A DNA stretch of 64,000 nt. It comes from Pseudomonas sp. B20(2017) (GTDB lineage Bacteria > Pseudomonadota > Gammaproteobacteria > Pseudomonadales > Pseudomonadaceae). Shown in pieces: positions 27,053 through 37,649 of this stretch (position 1 is its first letter; each line of letters begins with the position of its first letter). The notes beneath the pieces are model-generated. The model worked only from the letters and a program-made list of their open reading frames with translations, was not told where the DNA came from and ran no database searches. The DNA is taken from contig NZ_NEJP01000005.1 of NCBI RefSeq assembly GCF_002113125.1, positions 277,761-341,760 on the forward strand, read 5' to 3'. The translations under genes were made by a program, and so were the position numbers.

Positions 27053-28777
27053 ATGAATAGATCTTCCGCGTTGCTCCTCGCTTTTGTCTTCCTCAGCGGC
27101 TGCCAGGCCTTGGCCCCCGTTTCGCAGGACGGTGCCTCACCGGTCGAAGACACCACGCCGGCCCCTGAAAAGCCCAAGGTTTACAGCTCGTTCAGCCAGG
27201 AAACGGTATTCAGCCTGCTGAGCGCCGAACTCGCCGGTCAGCGCAATCGTTTCGACATTGCCCTGGATAACTACGTGACCCAGGCCATCAACACCCAGGA
27301 TCCGGGCGTTTCCGAGCGTGCGTTCCGCATTGCCGAGTACCTGGGCGCCGATCAGCCAGCCCTCGATACCGCGCTGATCTGGGCGAAAAACGCCCCGGAC
27401 GACCTCGAAGCGCAACGCGCCGCTGCCGTGCAACTGGCCCGCGCCGGGCGTTATGACGACTCGATGGTCTACATGGAGAAAGTCCTGCAGGGCAAGGGCG
27501 ACACCCATTTCGACTTCCTCGCGCTGTCGGCCGCCGACACCGATCAGGAAACCCGCAACGGCCTGATGAAAAGTTTCGACCGCCTGTTGCAGCGTCACCC
27601 GAACAACAATCAGCTGATTTTCGGCAAGGCCCTGCTGATGCAGCAAGACGGCGACACCAAAGGTGCGCTGACCCTGCTCGAAGACAATCCGCCGGAAGAC
27701 GGCGAGATCGCCCCGATTCTGCTGCGTGCACGCCTGCTGCAAGGGCTCAACCGTGGCGACGAAGCCTTGCCGCTGTTGCAGAAAAGCATCAAGAAATACC
27801 CGGACGACAAGCGTCTGCGCCTGACTTACGCGCGGATGCTGGTAGAACAGGACCGGATGGACGACGCCAAGGTCGAGTTCTCCACCCTGGTTCAGCAATA
27901 CCCGGAAGACGACGAGCTGCGTTATTCGCTGGCGTTGGTCTGCCTGGAAGCCAAGGCCTGGGACGAGGCCAAGGGTTATCTGGAAGACCTGATCGCCCGG
28001 GAAAGCCATGTCGATTCGGCGCACCTGAACCTGGGCCGCATCGCCGAGGAACGCAATGATCCGCAAGGCGCGCTCATCGAGTACGCCCAGGTCGGCCCCG
28101 GCAACGACTATCTGCCGGCGCAACTGCGTCAGGCCGATATTCTGATGAACAACGGCAAGACCGCCGAAGCCCAGAGCAAACTGGCTGCCGAGCGTGACGA
28201 ACAACCGGATTACGCGATCCAGCTGTACCTGATCGAAGCCGAAACCCTGTCCGCCAACAATCAGGGCGACAAGGCCTGGAAAGTCCTGCAACAAGCCTTG
28301 CTGCAGTATCCGGACGATCTGAACCTGCTTTACACCCGCGCAATGCAGGCGGAAAAACGCAATGACCTGGCGCAGATGGAAAAAGACCTGCGCCTGATCA
28401 TCAAACGCGACCCGGACAACGCCATGGCCCTCAATGCCCTCGGCTACACTCTGTCCGACCGCACCACCCGCTACGCTGAAGCCAAGGCACTGATCGAGCA
28501 AGCGCACCAGATCAACCCGGAAGACCCGGCGGTTCTCGACAGCCTTGGCTGGGTGAACTTTCGCATGGGCAATCTGGATGACGCCGAGAAATACCTGCGT
28601 CAGGCCCTTGAGCGCTTCCCCGATCACGAAGTCGCCGCGCACCTGGGCGAAGTCCTCTGGGCCAAAGGAAATCAGCGCGAAGCCAAACAAATCTGGGGCA
28701 AGTTCCTCAAGGACCAGCCTGACAGCACCATCCTGCGCAGCACCATCAAGCGCCTGACCGGATCCGAGACTCTTTAA
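27053..28777 (+). CDS. TPR-repeat lipoprotein
   Basis: 574 residues. The signal peptide MNRSSALLLAFVFLSGC has a lipobox with Cys17. After a proline-rich linker the protein is nearly all tetratricopeptide helices; clear units include YPDDKRLRLTYARMLVEQDR, YPEDDELRYSLALVCLEAKA and PDNAMALNALGYTLSDRT. It is likely anchored to the outer membrane and used for protein contacts. It precedes lolB and ispE with gaps of three bases, equals PA4667 by position, and probably shares their transcript. Exact role unknown. Confidence 0.88.
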   Translation: MNRSSALLLAFVFLSGCQALAPVSQDGASPVEDTTPAPEKPKVYSSFSQETVFSLLSAELAGQRNRFDIALDNYVTQAINTQDPGVSERAFRIAEYLGADQPALDTALIWAKNAPDDLEAQRAAAVQLARAGRYDDSMVYMEKVLQGKGDTHFDFLALSAADTDQETRNGLMKSFDRLLQRHPNNNQLIFGKALLMQQDGDTKGALTLLEDNPPEDGEIAPILLRARLLQGLNRGDEALPLLQKSIKKYPDDKRLRLTYARMLVEQDRMDDAKVEFSTLVQQYPEDDELRYSLALVCLEAKAWDEAKGYLEDLIARESHVDSAHLNLGRIAEERNDPQGALIEYAQVGPGNDYLPAQLRQADILMNNGKTAEAQSKLAAERDEQPDYAIQLYLIEAETLSANNQGDKAWKVLQQALLQYPDDLNLLYTRAMQAEKRNDLAQMEKDLRLIIKRDPDNAMALNALGYTLSDRTTRYAEAKALIEQAHQINPEDPAVLDSLGWVNFRMGNLDDAEKYLRQALERFPDHEVAAHLGEVLWAKGNQREAKQIWGKFLKDQPDSTILRSTIKRLTGSETL

Positions 28778-28780
28778 CTC

Positions 28781-29398
28781 ATGTTTTTGCGCCACGTCAT
28801 CGTTTTCAGCTTCATCGCCCTGCTCGCCGGTTGCGCGGGTTTCGGCGCCCGTGAGTCGGTCGAAGGCCACGGTAATCCGGGCCAATGGCGCGAGCACAAA
28901 CAGCAACTGACCGGCCTCGACGGCTGGCAGATCGACGGCAAGATCGGTATCCGCGCCCCGAAAGACTCGGGCAGCGGCACGCTGTTCTGGCTGCAACGTC
29001 AGGATTACTACGACATCCGCCTGTCTGGCCCGTTGGGGCGTGGCGCCGCGCGACTGACCGGCCGCCCGGGCGCGGTGTCGCTGGAAGTGGCGAATCAGGG
29101 CCGTTATGAAGCACCGACTCCGGAAGCGCTGGTCGAAGAGCAACTGGGCTGGAAATTGCCGGTCTCGCATCTGGCCTGGTGGGTCCGCGGTCTCCCGGCC
29201 CCCGACAGCAAAAGCCGTCTGACCCTGGACGGCAACAGTCGACTGGCCAATCTGGATCAGGATGGCTGGCAGGTCGAATACCTCAGCTATGCCGAACAGA
29301 ACGGTTACTGGCTGCCCGATCGGATCAAGCTGCACGGCAGCGATCTGGACGTAACGCTGGTCATCAAGACCTGGCAACCGCGCAAATTGGGGCAATAA
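28781..29398 (+). CDS. lolB: Outer-membrane lipoprotein insertion protein
   Basis: Receives lipoproteins from the periplasmic carrier LolA and inserts them into the outer membrane. 205 residues, itself a lipoprotein (signal peptide [18 protein letters not shown], lipidated Cys18). The incomplete beta-barrel has the LolB blocks [12 protein letters not shown] and [13 protein letters not shown], and WWVRGLPAP near the middle. It lies three bases after the TPR gene and three bases before ispE. Firm. Confidence 0.93.
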   Translation: MFLRHVIVFSFIALLAGCAGFGARESVEGHGNPGQWREHKQQLTGLDGWQIDGKIGIRAPKDSGSGTLFWLQRQDYYDIRLSGPLGRGAARLTGRPGAVSLEVANQGRYEAPTPEALVEEQLGWKLPVSHLAWWVRGLPAPDSKSRLTLDGNSRLANLDQDGWQVEYLSYAEQNGYWLPDRIKLHGSDLDVTLVIKTWQPRKLGQ

Positions 29399-29401
29399 CG
29401 C

Positions 29402-30253
29402 ATGACCGCTCCACGCCTGACGCTGCCATCGCCAGCCAAACTCAATCTGATGCTGCACATTCTCGGTCGCCGTGAAGACGGTTATCACGAGTTGCAGACG
29501 CTTTTTCAGTTCCTCGACTACGGCGACGAAATCACCTTCGCTGTGCGGGACGACGGCGTGATTCGCCTGCACACCGAATTCGACGGCGTGCCCCACGACA
29601 GCAACCTGATCGTGCGTGCGGCGAAAAAACTGCAAGAGCAATCCGGTTGCGCCCTTGGCATCGACATCTGGATCGACAAGATCCTGCCAATGGGCGGCGG
29701 CATCGGTGGCGGCAGCTCGAACGCGGCCACCACACTGCTCGGCCTCAATCACTTGTGGCAACTGGGCTGGAATGAAGACCGGCTGGCGGCACTGGGTCTG
29801 ACGCTCGGCGCCGACGTGCCGGTGTTCGTGCGGGGCCATGCGGCTTTCGCCGAAGGGGTCGGCGAGAAACTGACCCCGGTCGAGCCCGCCGAACCGTGGT
29901 ATGTCGTACTCGTTCCGCAAGTCTCTGTTAGTACGGCAGAAATTTTTTCAGATCCATTGTTGACACGTAACACGCCGCCCATTAAAGTGCGCCCCGTTCC
30001 CGAGGGAAACAGTCGAAATGACTGCTTGCCGGTGGTATCGAGGCGTTATCCAGAAGTACGTAACGCATTGAATTTGTTAGGTAATTTTACCGAAGCAAAA
30101 CTTACCGGAACTGGAAGTTGTGTGTTTGGGGGCTTCCCAAGCAAAGCTGAAGCTGATAAAGTCTCGGCCCTTCTGACAGAGACCCTTACAGGGTTTGTAG
30201 CAAAAGGAAGCAACGTTTCGATGTTGCATCGCAAGCTGCAAAGTCTGCTCTAA
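29402..30253 (+). CDS. ispE: 4-diphosphocytidyl-2-C-methyl-D-erythritol kinase
   Basis: GHMP-family kinase of the MEP isoprenoid pathway. 283 residues. Lys13 in SPAKLNLML and the ATP loop [13 protein letters not shown] (97-109) are intact, as is GADVPVF near residue 138. The last 110 codons (from about 29930) use many AT-rich codons (TTA, AGA-like context, GTT) quite unlike the first two thirds; a promoter-like TTGACA-N17-TAAAGT lies there. The reading frame is complete, so the gene is probably functional. Third gene of the lolB operon and followed by tRNA-Gln. Confidence 0.95.
   Translation: MTAPRLTLPSPAKLNLMLHILGRREDGYHELQTLFQFLDYGDEITFAVRDDGVIRLHTEFDGVPHDSNLIVRAAKKLQEQSGCALGIDIWIDKILPMGGGIGGGSSNAATTLLGLNHLWQLGWNEDRLAALGLTLGADVPVFVRGHAAFAEGVGEKLTPVEPAEPWYVVLVPQVSVSTAEIFSDPLLTRNTPPIKVRPVPEGNSRNDCLPVVSRRYPEVRNALNLLGNFTEAKLTGTGSCVFGGFPSKAEADKVSALLTETLTGFVAKGSNVSMLHRKLQSLL
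29960..29988 (+). promoter_or_regulatory. Candidate promoter inside ispE for tRNA-Gln and prs
   Basis: TTGACA (29960-29965), a 17-base spacer and TAAAGT (29983-29988) form a near-consensus sigma-70 promoter in the 3' part of ispE. It would drive tRNA-Gln and prs separately from lolB-ispE. Consensus-based inference. Confidence 0.5.
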
Positions 30254-30290
30254 AGGAATCAAGTGCCCGGCACTTGAAAGCAACAGATAC

Positions 30291-30365
30291 AGGGGCGTCG
30301 CCAAGCGGTAAGGCAGCAGGTTTTGATCCTGCCATGCGTTGGTTCGAATCCAGCCGCCCCTGCCA
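30291..30365 (+). tRNA. tRNA-Gln (anticodon TTG)
   Basis: 75 bases. The acceptor stem AGGGGCG pairs with CGCCCCT, the discriminator base is G, and CCA is encoded (30363-30365). The anticodon stem GCAGG / CCTGC encloses TTTTGAT, giving TTG at 30323-30325. The T arm contains GGTTCGAATC. It sits between ispE and prs, the usual place in Pseudomonas. Confidence 0.97.
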
Positions 30366-30412
30366 TTTTCCTATACTCATCCAGGTATACCCTCAGCCTT
30401 CAGGTACTGCGC

Positions 30413-31354
30413 GTGTCCAAGATGATGGTCTTTACGGGGAACGCTAACCCCGATCTGGCTCGGCGTGTCGTACGTCAGCTGCATATCCCTCTCGGTGACA
30501 TCTCTGTCGGTAAATTCTCCGACGGCGAAATTACAGCCGAGATCAATGAAAACGTTCGTGGTAAAGACGTCTTCATTATTCAGCCGACTTGCGCTCCGAC
30601 CAACGATAACCTGATGGAACTGGTAGTGATGGCTGATGCCTTCCGCCGCTCCTCGGCTACTCGTATCACTGCTGTTATTCCTTATTTTGGTTATGCCCGT
30701 CAGGATCGCCGTCCGCGTTCCGCACGTGTGGCTATCAGCGCGAAAGTCGTTGCTGACATGCTCACCGTAGTCGGCATCGACCGTGTTCTCACGGTTGATC
30801 TGCATGCTGACCAGATTCAGGGTTTCTTCGATATTCCGGTAGATAACATCTACGGCTCCCCTGTTCTGGTGGATGACATCGAAGATCAGCGCTTCGAGAA
30901 CCTGATGATCGTGTCCCCGGACATTGGTGGCGTCGTGCGTGCACGTGCCGTTGCCAAGTCCCTGGGCGTGGATCTCGGGATCATCGACAAACGCCGTGAG
31001 AAAGCCAATCACTCTGAAGTGATGCATATCATCGGTGATGTCGAAGGGCGTACCTGCATCCTGGTCGATGACATGGTCGATACCGCCGGCACTCTGTGCC
31101 ACGCGGCCAAGGCCCTGAAAGAGCATGGCGCAGCCAAGGTCTTTGCCTACTGCACACACCCTGTGCTGTCGGGTCGGGCCATCGAGAATATCGAAAATTC
31201 CGTGCTGGACGAGCTGGTGGTCACTAACACCATCCCGCTGTCCGCTGCAGCACAAGCCTGTGCACGTATCCGTCAACTGGATATCGCACCGGTTGTTGCC
31301 GAAGCGGTTCGCCGCATCAGCAATGAAGAATCGATCAGCGCGATGTTCCGTTAA
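30413..31354 (+). CDS. prs: Ribose-phosphate pyrophosphokinase (PRPP synthetase)
   Basis: Makes PRPP from ribose-5-phosphate and ATP, the donor for hpt and upp in this same window and for nucleotide, His and Trp synthesis. The GTG start at 30413 gives the standard 313 residues ([14 protein letters not shown]). [11 protein letters not shown] near residue 130 and the PRPP site [13 protein letters not shown] near residue 215 are intact. Codon use is of the highly expressed type. Followed by a terminator. Firm. Confidence 0.97.
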   Translation: MSKMMVFTGNANPDLARRVVRQLHIPLGDISVGKFSDGEITAEINENVRGKDVFIIQPTCAPTNDNLMELVVMADAFRRSSATRITAVIPYFGYARQDRRPRSARVAISAKVVADMLTVVGIDRVLTVDLHADQIQGFFDIPVDNIYGSPVLVDDIEDQRFENLMIVSPDIGGVVRARAVAKSLGVDLGIIDKRREKANHSEVMHIIGDVEGRTCILVDDMVDTAGTLCHAAKALKEHGAAKVFAYCTHPVLSGRAIENIENSVLDELVVTNTIPLSAAAQACARIRQLDIAPVVAEAVRRISNEESISAMFR

Positions 31355-31390
31355 GGGCCCTGCCCTTCTCGAAATGTCTCGTTGACGAAA

Positions 31391-31431
31391 AGCGCCCCGC
31401 CCCGGCATTCCTGCCGGGGCGGGGCTTTTTT
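31391..31431 (+). terminator. Rho-independent terminator between prs and rplY
   Basis: A long GCCCCGCCCCGGCA / TGCCGGGGCGGGGC stem with a TTCC loop is followed by a T-run. It separates prs from the rplY transcript or attenuates read-through. Confidence 0.85.
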
Positions 31432-31495
31432 GCCCATACCGTGTTCGGCGCTGGTCGCAAACGCCACTCGGTCATGGCTATTTTGGAGATACAAA

Positions 31496-32098
31496 ATGAA
31501 CGATTTTACTTTGAATGCTGAACTGCGTTCCGACCTGGGGAAAGGTGCGAGCCGCCGCCTGCGTCGTCTCGCCAACCTGGTTCCAGCTGTTGTTTACGGT
31601 GGCGACAAAGCCCCTGAATCCATCAGCATGCTGGCCAAAGAAGTTGCCAAACTGCTCGAAAACGAAGCTGCCTACAGCCACGTTATCGAACTGAACGTTG
31701 GTGGCACCAAGCAAAACGTGATCATCAAGGCTCTGCAGCGTCACCCGGCCAAAGGCCACGTGATGCACGCTGACTTCGTACGCGTTGTAGCTGGCCAGAA
31801 ACTGACCGCTATCGTTCCTGTGCACTTCATCAACGAAGCTGCTCCAGTGAAGAAAGGCGGCGAAATCTCGCACGTTATTGCCGAGATCGAAGTTTCCTGC
31901 CTGCCAAAAGATCTGCCTGAGTTCATCGAAGTCGATCTGGCTGACGCTGAAATCGGCACCATCGTTCACCTGTCGGACATCAAGGCTCCTAAAGGCGTTG
32001 AGTTCGTTGCTCTGGCACACGGCGATGACAAGGCTGTTGCCAACGTCCACGCTCCACGTGTTGCTCCAGAAGCTACCGAAGAAGGCGCAGCAGAGTAA
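31496..32098 (+). CDS. rplY: 50S ribosomal protein L25/general stress protein Ctc
   Basis: Binds 5S rRNA in the large subunit. 200 residues, the long two-domain Ctc form: an N-terminal L25 domain ([14 protein letters not shown], then PAVVYGG) and a C-terminal TL5-like beta domain. The start at 31496 ([11 protein letters not shown]) has a GGAGAT ribosome site. Codon use is strongly biased, as expected for a ribosomal gene. The 171-base gap to pth holds no gene. Firm. Confidence 0.96.
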   Translation: MNDFTLNAELRSDLGKGASRRLRRLANLVPAVVYGGDKAPESISMLAKEVAKLLENEAAYSHVIELNVGGTKQNVIIKALQRHPAKGHVMHADFVRVVAGQKLTAIVPVHFINEAAPVKKGGEISHVIAEIEVSCLPKDLPEFIEVDLADAEIGTIVHLSDIKAPKGVEFVALAHGDDKAVANVHAPRVAPEATEEGAAE

Positions 32099-32269
32099 TT
32101 CACTCTGTCATGCCTGAGTGAGCAGGTAACATCGCGGGCTGGAACGTAGCGAGAAAGCGGGCGGGAACGCGGAGTTTACATCCATGGTAAATGAGCATTT
32201 TTCGTCCACTTTCGCCGCCTTCACGGATTGCGGCGATGTTATCCACCACTCAAAGGAAGGGCCCCTATC

Positions 32270-32854
32270 GTGACTGCCATCAAACTGATCGTTGGCCTGG
32301 GAAATCCAGGCGCTGAATACGAGCAGACCCGGCATAACGCAGGGGCCCTTTTTGTTGAGCGCATCGCCCACGCACAGAACGTGAATCTCGTGGCCGATCG
32401 CAAGTATTTCGGCCTGACCGGGCGTTTTTCGCATCAGGGTCAGGACGTTCGTCTGCTGATTCCCACCACCTATATGAACCGCAGCGGCCAGGCCGTGGCG
32501 GCACTCGCCGGTTTCTTCCGCATCAAGCCTGAAGAAATTCTGGTGGCACACGACGAACTCGATCTGCCTCCGGGCGTCGCCAAACTCAAGGTTGGCGGCG
32601 GCCATGGCGGTCACAACGGGTTGCGCGACATCATTGCGCAATTGGGCAATCAGAATACGTTCCACCGCCTGCGGCTTGGCATCGGCCACCCGGGCGTCGC
32701 CAGTATGGTTTCAAATTTCGTCCTGGGTCGTGCGCCACGCGCCGAACAGGAAAAACTCGATGCCAGCATCGACTTTGCCCTCGGCGTGCTGCCGGATATC
32801 CTCGCCGGTGAATGGAACCGCGCGATGAAAAACCTGCACAGCCAGAAGGCCTGA
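32270..32854 (+). CDS. pth: Peptidyl-tRNA hydrolase
   Basis: Recycles stalled peptidyl-tRNA. 194 residues with a GTG start at 32270 after [15 protein letters not shown] (7-15) and catalytic His22 in TRHNAG are present, as are PTTYMNRSG and [10 protein letters not shown]. It is followed 22 bases later by ychF, the usual pair. Firm. Confidence 0.97.
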
Positions 32855-32876
32855 CTCTAATCCGAGGGGAAACACC

Positions 32877-33977
32877 ATGGGATTCAATTGCGGCATCGTC
32901 GGCCTGCCTAACGTCGGCAAGTCCACCCTGTTCAACGCCCTGACCAAATCCGGGATCGCGGCCGAGAACTTCCCCTTCTGCACCATCGAGCCGAACAGCG
33001 GCATCGTGCCGATGCCGGACCCACGCCTGAATGCTCTGGCGGAAATCGTCAATCCAAAGCGCATCCTGCCGACCACCATGGAATTCGTCGACATCGCAGG
33101 CCTGGTGGCAGGCGCGTCGAAAGGTGAAGGCCTGGGCAACAAGTTCCTGGCCAACATCCGCGAAACCGACGCCATCGCTCACGTCGTGCGCTGCTTCGAA
33201 GACGAAAACGTGATTCACGTTTCCAACAGCGTCGACCCGAAGCGCGACATCGAAATCATCGACCTGGAACTGATCTTCGCCGACCTCGACAGCTGCGAGA
33301 AGCAACTGCAGAAGGTCGCACGCAACGCCAAGGGTGGTGACAAGGATGCGGTGGCCCAGAAGGCCCTGCTTGAGCAATTGATCCCGCACTTCACCGAAGG
33401 CAAGCCTGCACGCAGCCTGATGAAGAACATGAGCGCCGAGGAAAAGGCGATCATCAAGGGCTTTCACCTGCTGACCACCAAGCCGGTCATGTACATTGCC
33501 AACGTCGCTGAAGACGGTTTCGAGAACAACCCGCACCTGGACGTGGTCAAGGCCATCGCCGAAGAAGAAGGCGCCATGGTCGTTCCGGTCTGCAACAAGA
33601 TCGAAGCGGAAATCGCCGAGCTGGACGACGGCGAAGAGAAAGACATGTTCCTCGAGGCCCTGGGCCTGGAAGAGCCAGGCCTGAACCGCGTGATCCGCGC
33701 CGGCTACGAAATGCTGCACCTGCAGACCTACTTCACCGCCGGTGTCGAAGAGGTCCGCGCCTGGACCGTCCGCGTCGGTGCCACCGCCCCGCAAGCCGCT
33801 GGCGTGATCCACACCGACTTCGAGAAAGGCTTCATCCGCGCCGAAGTGATCGCCTACAACGACTTCATCCAGTACAAGGGCGAAGCGGGCACCAAGGAAG
33901 CCGGTAAATGGCGTCTGGAAGGCAAGGACTACATCGTCAAGGACGGTGACGTGATGCACTTCCGCTTCAACGTGTAA
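32877..33977 (+). CDS. ychF: Ribosome-binding ATPase YchF (Obg family)
   Basis: 366 residues. The P-loop is GLPNVGKST (8-16), with switch region [10 protein letters not shown] and the DIAGLV block. The NxxE motif replacing NKxD explains the family's preference for ATP. The C-terminal TGS domain ends FRFNV. It acts in ribosome and oxidative-stress physiology. Terminator follows. Firm. Confidence 0.97.
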   Translation: MGFNCGIVGLPNVGKSTLFNALTKSGIAAENFPFCTIEPNSGIVPMPDPRLNALAEIVNPKRILPTTMEFVDIAGLVAGASKGEGLGNKFLANIRETDAIAHVVRCFEDENVIHVSNSVDPKRDIEIIDLELIFADLDSCEKQLQKVARNAKGGDKDAVAQKALLEQLIPHFTEGKPARSLMKNMSAEEKAIIKGFHLLTTKPVMYIANVAEDGFENNPHLDVVKAIAEEEGAMVVPVCNKIEAEIAELDDGEEKDMFLEALGLEEPGLNRVIRAGYEMLHLQTYFTAGVEEVRAWTVRVGATAPQAAGVIHTDFEKGFIRAEVIAYNDFIQYKGEAGTKEAGKWRLEGKDYIVKDGDVMHFRFNV

Positions 33978-33992
33978 AAGCTGCACCCAAGG

Positions 33993-34022
33993 AAAAGCCG
34001 CGTTTGATACGCGGCTTTTTTA
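33993..34022. terminator. Rho-independent terminator between ychF and the exporter gene
   Basis: AAAAGCCGCG / CGCGGCTTTTTT hairpin with a TTTGATA loop. A-run and T-run on either side suit the converging genes. Confidence 0.88.
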
Positions 34023-34040
34023 TGCCTGAAATTCAGCCCG

Positions 34041-35258
34041 TCAGACCTTTTTGGTTCTTGGCAGGAAGATCGCCAGCACCCCGAACAGCGGCAGGAACGA
34101 GCACAGGAAGTACACGTATTCGATGCCGTGAATGTCCGCCAGATGACCGAGCAACGCCGCGCCAATCCCGCCAAAACCGAACATCAGCCCGAAGAACACC
34201 CCGGCAATCATCCCGACATTGCCCGGCACCAGTTCCTGCGCATACACCACGATCGCCGAAAACGCCGACGCGAGAATGAAGCCGATTACCACGCTCAGAA
34301 CGCTGGTCCAGAACAGGTCGACATGCGGCATCAACAGGGTGAATGGAGCCACGCCAAGGATCGAGAACCAGATCACCGCCTTACGCCCGATCTTGTCGCC
34401 AATCGGCCCGCCGAAGAATGTGCCCGCCGCCACCGCGCCGAGGAACAGGAACAGATGCAGCTGGGAACTTGCCACCGACAGGTCGAACTTCTCGATCAGG
34501 TAGAAGGTGAAGTAACTGGTCAGGCTGGCCATGTAGAAGTACTTGGAGAACACCAGCAATCCGAGTACCACCAATGCACTGATCACCCTGCCCTTCGACA
34601 GTCCATGAGTGGCGGCCTGGCCGGTCTTGAGCTTGAAAAGGTTCAGGTGATGGGCGTACCAGCGGCTGATGCGATAGAGGACGAACAGCGCAAACACCGC
34701 GAACAGGCCGAACCACGCCACGTTGCCTTGCCCAAAGGGAATGATGATCGCCGCCGCCAGTAACGGACCGAATGCCGAACCGGCGTTACCGCCGACCTGG
34801 AACGTCGATTGCGCCAGACCGAAACGCCCACCCGATGCCAGCCGCGCGATACGAGAAGCTTCAGGATGAAAGGTCGAAGAGCCAATGCCAATCAGCGCCG
34901 CCGCCAGCAGAATCAACGGGAAACTGCCGACCATCGACATCATCACAATCCCGATCAGCGTACACACCGAACCCGCCGGCAAGAGCCACGGTTTCGGATG
35001 CCGGTCGGTGTGATAACCGACCCACGGCTGCAACAGCGAAGCGGTCAACTGGAAGGTCAGGGTAATCAGGCCGACCTGTGTGAAGCTCAAGCCATAATTG
35101 GCCTTGAGCATCGGATAGATCGACGGCAGCACTGACTGGATCAGGTCATTGATCAAATGCGCCAGCGCCACCGCGCCGATGATGCGCATCACCAGTGGAC
35201 TGCTTTGAGGAGAAGCGGACGCCGGGGCAGCGGCGGTCTGAACGTTGCTGATAGCCAT
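34041..35258 (-). CDS. fsr: MFS exporter, fosmidomycin-resistance (Fsr) type
   Basis: Inner-membrane drug:proton antiporter of 405 residues and about 12 TM segments. The Fsr family is recognisable by HLINDLIQSVLPSIYPMLK near the start, QPWVGYHTDRHPKPW (loop 2-3) and GIGSSTFHPEASRIAR. The true substrate in this host is unknown; resistance to fosmidomycin is a family property. Single gene, convergent with ychF. Confidence 0.85.
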   Translation of the reverse strand: MAISNVQTAAAPASASPQSSPLVMRIIGAVALAHLINDLIQSVLPSIYPMLKANYGLSFTQVGLITLTFQLTASLLQPWVGYHTDRHPKPWLLPAGSVCTLIGIVMMSMVGSFPLILLAAALIGIGSSTFHPEASRIARLASGGRFGLAQSTFQVGGNAGSAFGPLLAAAIIIPFGQGNVAWFGLFAVFALFVLYRISRWYAHHLNLFKLKTGQAATHGLSKGRVISALVVLGLLVFSKYFYMASLTSYFTFYLIEKFDLSVASSQLHLFLFLGAVAAGTFFGGPIGDKIGRKAVIWFSILGVAPFTLLMPHVDLFWTSVLSVVIGFILASAFSAIVVYAQELVPGNVGMIAGVFFGLMFGFGGIGAALLGHLADIHGIEYVYFLCSFLPLFGVLAIFLPRTKKV

Positions 35259-35591
35259 GGGAGTTTCCGGACTGCAGATGGGTGCACGCGGGCAGGTGCG
35301 TCAATGTGCCATTTTTCGGTGCGCCAGCGCCATCCCCTTAGCCAGCTAACGAACTATTCATTCGTCGTCACTGAAGTGATAGCGCAACGCCATGGTCTGA
35401 ATCTTGCCTTGCTTATCCGCTTGAACGCGGCGCCCTTACAAAGGGCATCGAGAATGGGAAGTTTCGCTACAGAGCCAGCCTACAGAGCGGGCGAGAGTGA
35501 ACTTTCGAGGCCTTTTAGCAGGGCACCAATCCCGGTCGCAACGACCGCGATGCACGCCGATGGTGCGTGGTGTCCAGAGGAGTCATGAGGC
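35259..35591. other. Intergenic region between the exporter and chemoreceptor genes
   Basis: 333 bases between divergent genes. No protein-like frame is seen. A GTCACTGAAGTGATAGC inverted repeat is near 35369 and a GCGCCCTT / AAGGGC pair near 35431. It probably carries both promoters, but no convincing -35/-10 pair was found. Confidence 0.4.
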
Positions 35592-37649
35592 ATGCAGGCT
35601 TTTTTATCACCGGGGATCGGATTGCTGGGGCGGTTTGGCTTCGCGCGTAAATTCCAGTTGTTGTTTCTACTGTTTATCCTGCCTTTGGCCGGCAGCCTGT
35701 TGATGATCGGCCAGGATTATCGCGACAAACTCAATCTGATCGCCGGCGAGCGCGCCGGTGTGCGGCAATTGCTCGCCCTCGATGCACTCGACAACCTGCT
35801 CGCCGCCCAACGCGACCGCGCCGCCCGCTGGCGCGCCACGGAAACCAACCGTCAGCCGACGCCTGCAACCCTTGCGGCGATGGCTGCGTTCGATGGCGTA
35901 CAACCTGCTCTCGCCCAAGCCACGCTGGATCTGGGCAATGCCTTGCAAGCCGAAGGCGCGGAAGGCGAAACCCTGACCCGCTATCAGGCCCTGCAAGCCG
36001 CGCTCAATGGTCTGGACTCGAAAAGCCTTTCCGGTGTTGGTTGGTGGCCGGACGGTTACGACCGTTTCACCAACGCCCTCAGCGCCCTACAAGCCTTGCG
36101 CGAGCAGATCGCGATGGACAACCGCCTGATCCTCGCGCCGTGGCTGGAAACCTATCTGCTGACGCAAATTTCCACCCAGCACGCGCCAGATCTGATCGAG
36201 CGTGTCGGCCGACTGGCAGCTGTGGGTCAGGCGTCCGTGGTGTCCGGCCAGTTCACCCTGCAAAGCCGTCTGCAACTGCGCGACCTGCGCAGCCGCATCG
36301 GCGATGCCCGCGAACAACTAGTGAAAACCGCGAGCTTGCTCGAAGCGCGTCTGCCGCCGGCCCTGCAAGGCTGGGCCGGGCAGTATCACGACAGCCTCAA
36401 ACAGCTGGATGCCGGTTTGAAAGTGCTGGATGACGGCGTGTTCGGCGGCAGCATCAATCTCAAGCCTGAAGAATTCGAGCGCAGCCTCGACGCCCTGCTC
36501 GGCAACCTCGCCACGCTGCGCCAGCAATCGCTGGTGTCGCTGGATCAGCGGCTGGATGACTACCACGGATCGGCGATTCGTCAGTTCATTCTTGTCGCGG
36601 CGGTCTTCGGTTTCCTGTTGCTGGCGGCGCTGTACTTGTTCATCTGCCTGCAAGCCTCGATCCGCCGCAGCGCCAGCGGCATCACGCTGCTGGCCGAGGC
36701 CTTGCGCGACGGCAATCTGAGCCTGCAAGTGCCTGTCGTGGGCCGTGATGAACTGGCGTCGATCAGCACCGCACTCAACGTGGCCGTGGTGCAATTGCGC
36801 ACCAGTCTGCTCGGTGTCGATCACGAGACTTCGCAATTGAGCAACGCCGTGCGCAGCCTCAACGATCACTCCAGCGGCGCTCTCAGCGAAGTCGAAGCGC
36901 AGCAATTGCAGATCAGCCAGATCGCCGCAGCGGCCACGCAACTGGCTGCGACGTCTCAAGGTGTGGCGCAGAGTTGTGAACAGGCTTCCGGCAGTGCCCA
37001 GCAAACCCGGCGCATCGCTGCCGACAGCAGCCGCGACAGTCAACGGACCACGGCGAGCATTCAACAGCTCAATCAGCGCCTGAACGAAACCGCAGCAGCG
37101 CTCGGCCGGGTCAGCGAGCAAGGGCAGCAGATTCAATTGGTGGTCGACACTATTCGTGGCGTCGCCGAGCAGACCAACCTGCTCGCACTCAACGCCGCTA
37201 TCGAAGCAGCTCGCGCCGGAGAACAAGGTCGTGGTTTTGCCGTGGTGGCCGACGAGGTGCGCAGCCTGTCGCAACGTACGCAATCGTCCACGGCGCAGAT
37301 CGCCGGCACGGTCGACAGCCTGCGCAACACGGTCAATGAAGCCGTGAGCCTGATGGAGGCTGCGTGCGGCCAGGCGCAATCGGACGCGGAAGCGGTCACG
37401 GGACTTGGCGAACGCCTGGGAGAAATCGCCAGCGCCGTGCAGAGCGTCACCGACACCCTCGCCCAGATCGCCACGGCGGTCGAAGAACAGGCCAGCACCG
37501 CCGATGAGGTCAGCGGCAATATCCAGCAGGTGGATCAGGCGGCGGTTCGCCTGCTCGAAGGCGCGCGGGCCGTGAACCTCGCGGCGGACACCTTGAGCCA
37601 GGGCAGCCATGCCTTGAGTACCAACACCGGAAGATTTCAGCTGCATTGA
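35592..37649 (+). CDS. Methyl-accepting chemotaxis protein
   Basis: 685 residues. TM1 is about residues 22-42, a long helical periplasmic sensor domain covers about 43-328, TM2 is about 329-354 (FILVAAVFGFLLLAALYLF), then HAMP and a cytoplasmic signalling domain. The hairpin tip [20 protein letters not shown] near residue 535 is the CheA/CheW contact. No C-terminal methylation-enzyme pentapeptide. The ligand is unknown; the sensor shows no PAS or Cache motif by eye. The start at 35592 was preferred because the ATG at 35585 is out of frame. Confidence 0.9.
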   Translation: MQAFLSPGIGLLGRFGFARKFQLLFLLFILPLAGSLLMIGQDYRDKLNLIAGERAGVRQLLALDALDNLLAAQRDRAARWRATETNRQPTPATLAAMAAFDGVQPALAQATLDLGNALQAEGAEGETLTRYQALQAALNGLDSKSLSGVGWWPDGYDRFTNALSALQALREQIAMDNRLILAPWLETYLLTQISTQHAPDLIERVGRLAAVGQASVVSGQFTLQSRLQLRDLRSRIGDAREQLVKTASLLEARLPPALQGWAGQYHDSLKQLDAGLKVLDDGVFGGSINLKPEEFERSLDALLGNLATLRQQSLVSLDQRLDDYHGSAIRQFILVAAVFGFLLLAALYLFICLQASIRRSASGITLLAEALRDGNLSLQVPVVGRDELASISTALNVAVVQLRTSLLGVDHETSQLSNAVRSLNDHSSGALSEVEAQQLQISQIAAAATQLAATSQGVAQSCEQASGSAQQTRRIAADSSRDSQRTTASIQQLNQRLNETAAALGRVSEQGQQIQLVVDTIRGVAEQTNLLALNAAIEAARAGEQGRGFAVVADEVRSLSQRTQSSTAQIAGTVDSLRNTVNEAVSLMEAACGQAQSDAEAVTGLGERLGEIASAVQSVTDTLAQIATAVEEQASTADEVSGNIQQVDQAAVRLLEGARAVNLAADTLSQGSHALSTNTGRFQLH

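Noticed and set aside
27137..29920. 927-codon open frame antisense to the TPR lipoprotein, lolB and ispE
   Set aside because: All three sense genes are well supported; the antisense translation has no recognisable domain and spans gene borders.
36318..37646. 442-codon frame antisense to the chemoreceptor
   Set aside because: Same type of shadow; the sense gene has TM, HAMP and signalling blocks in order.
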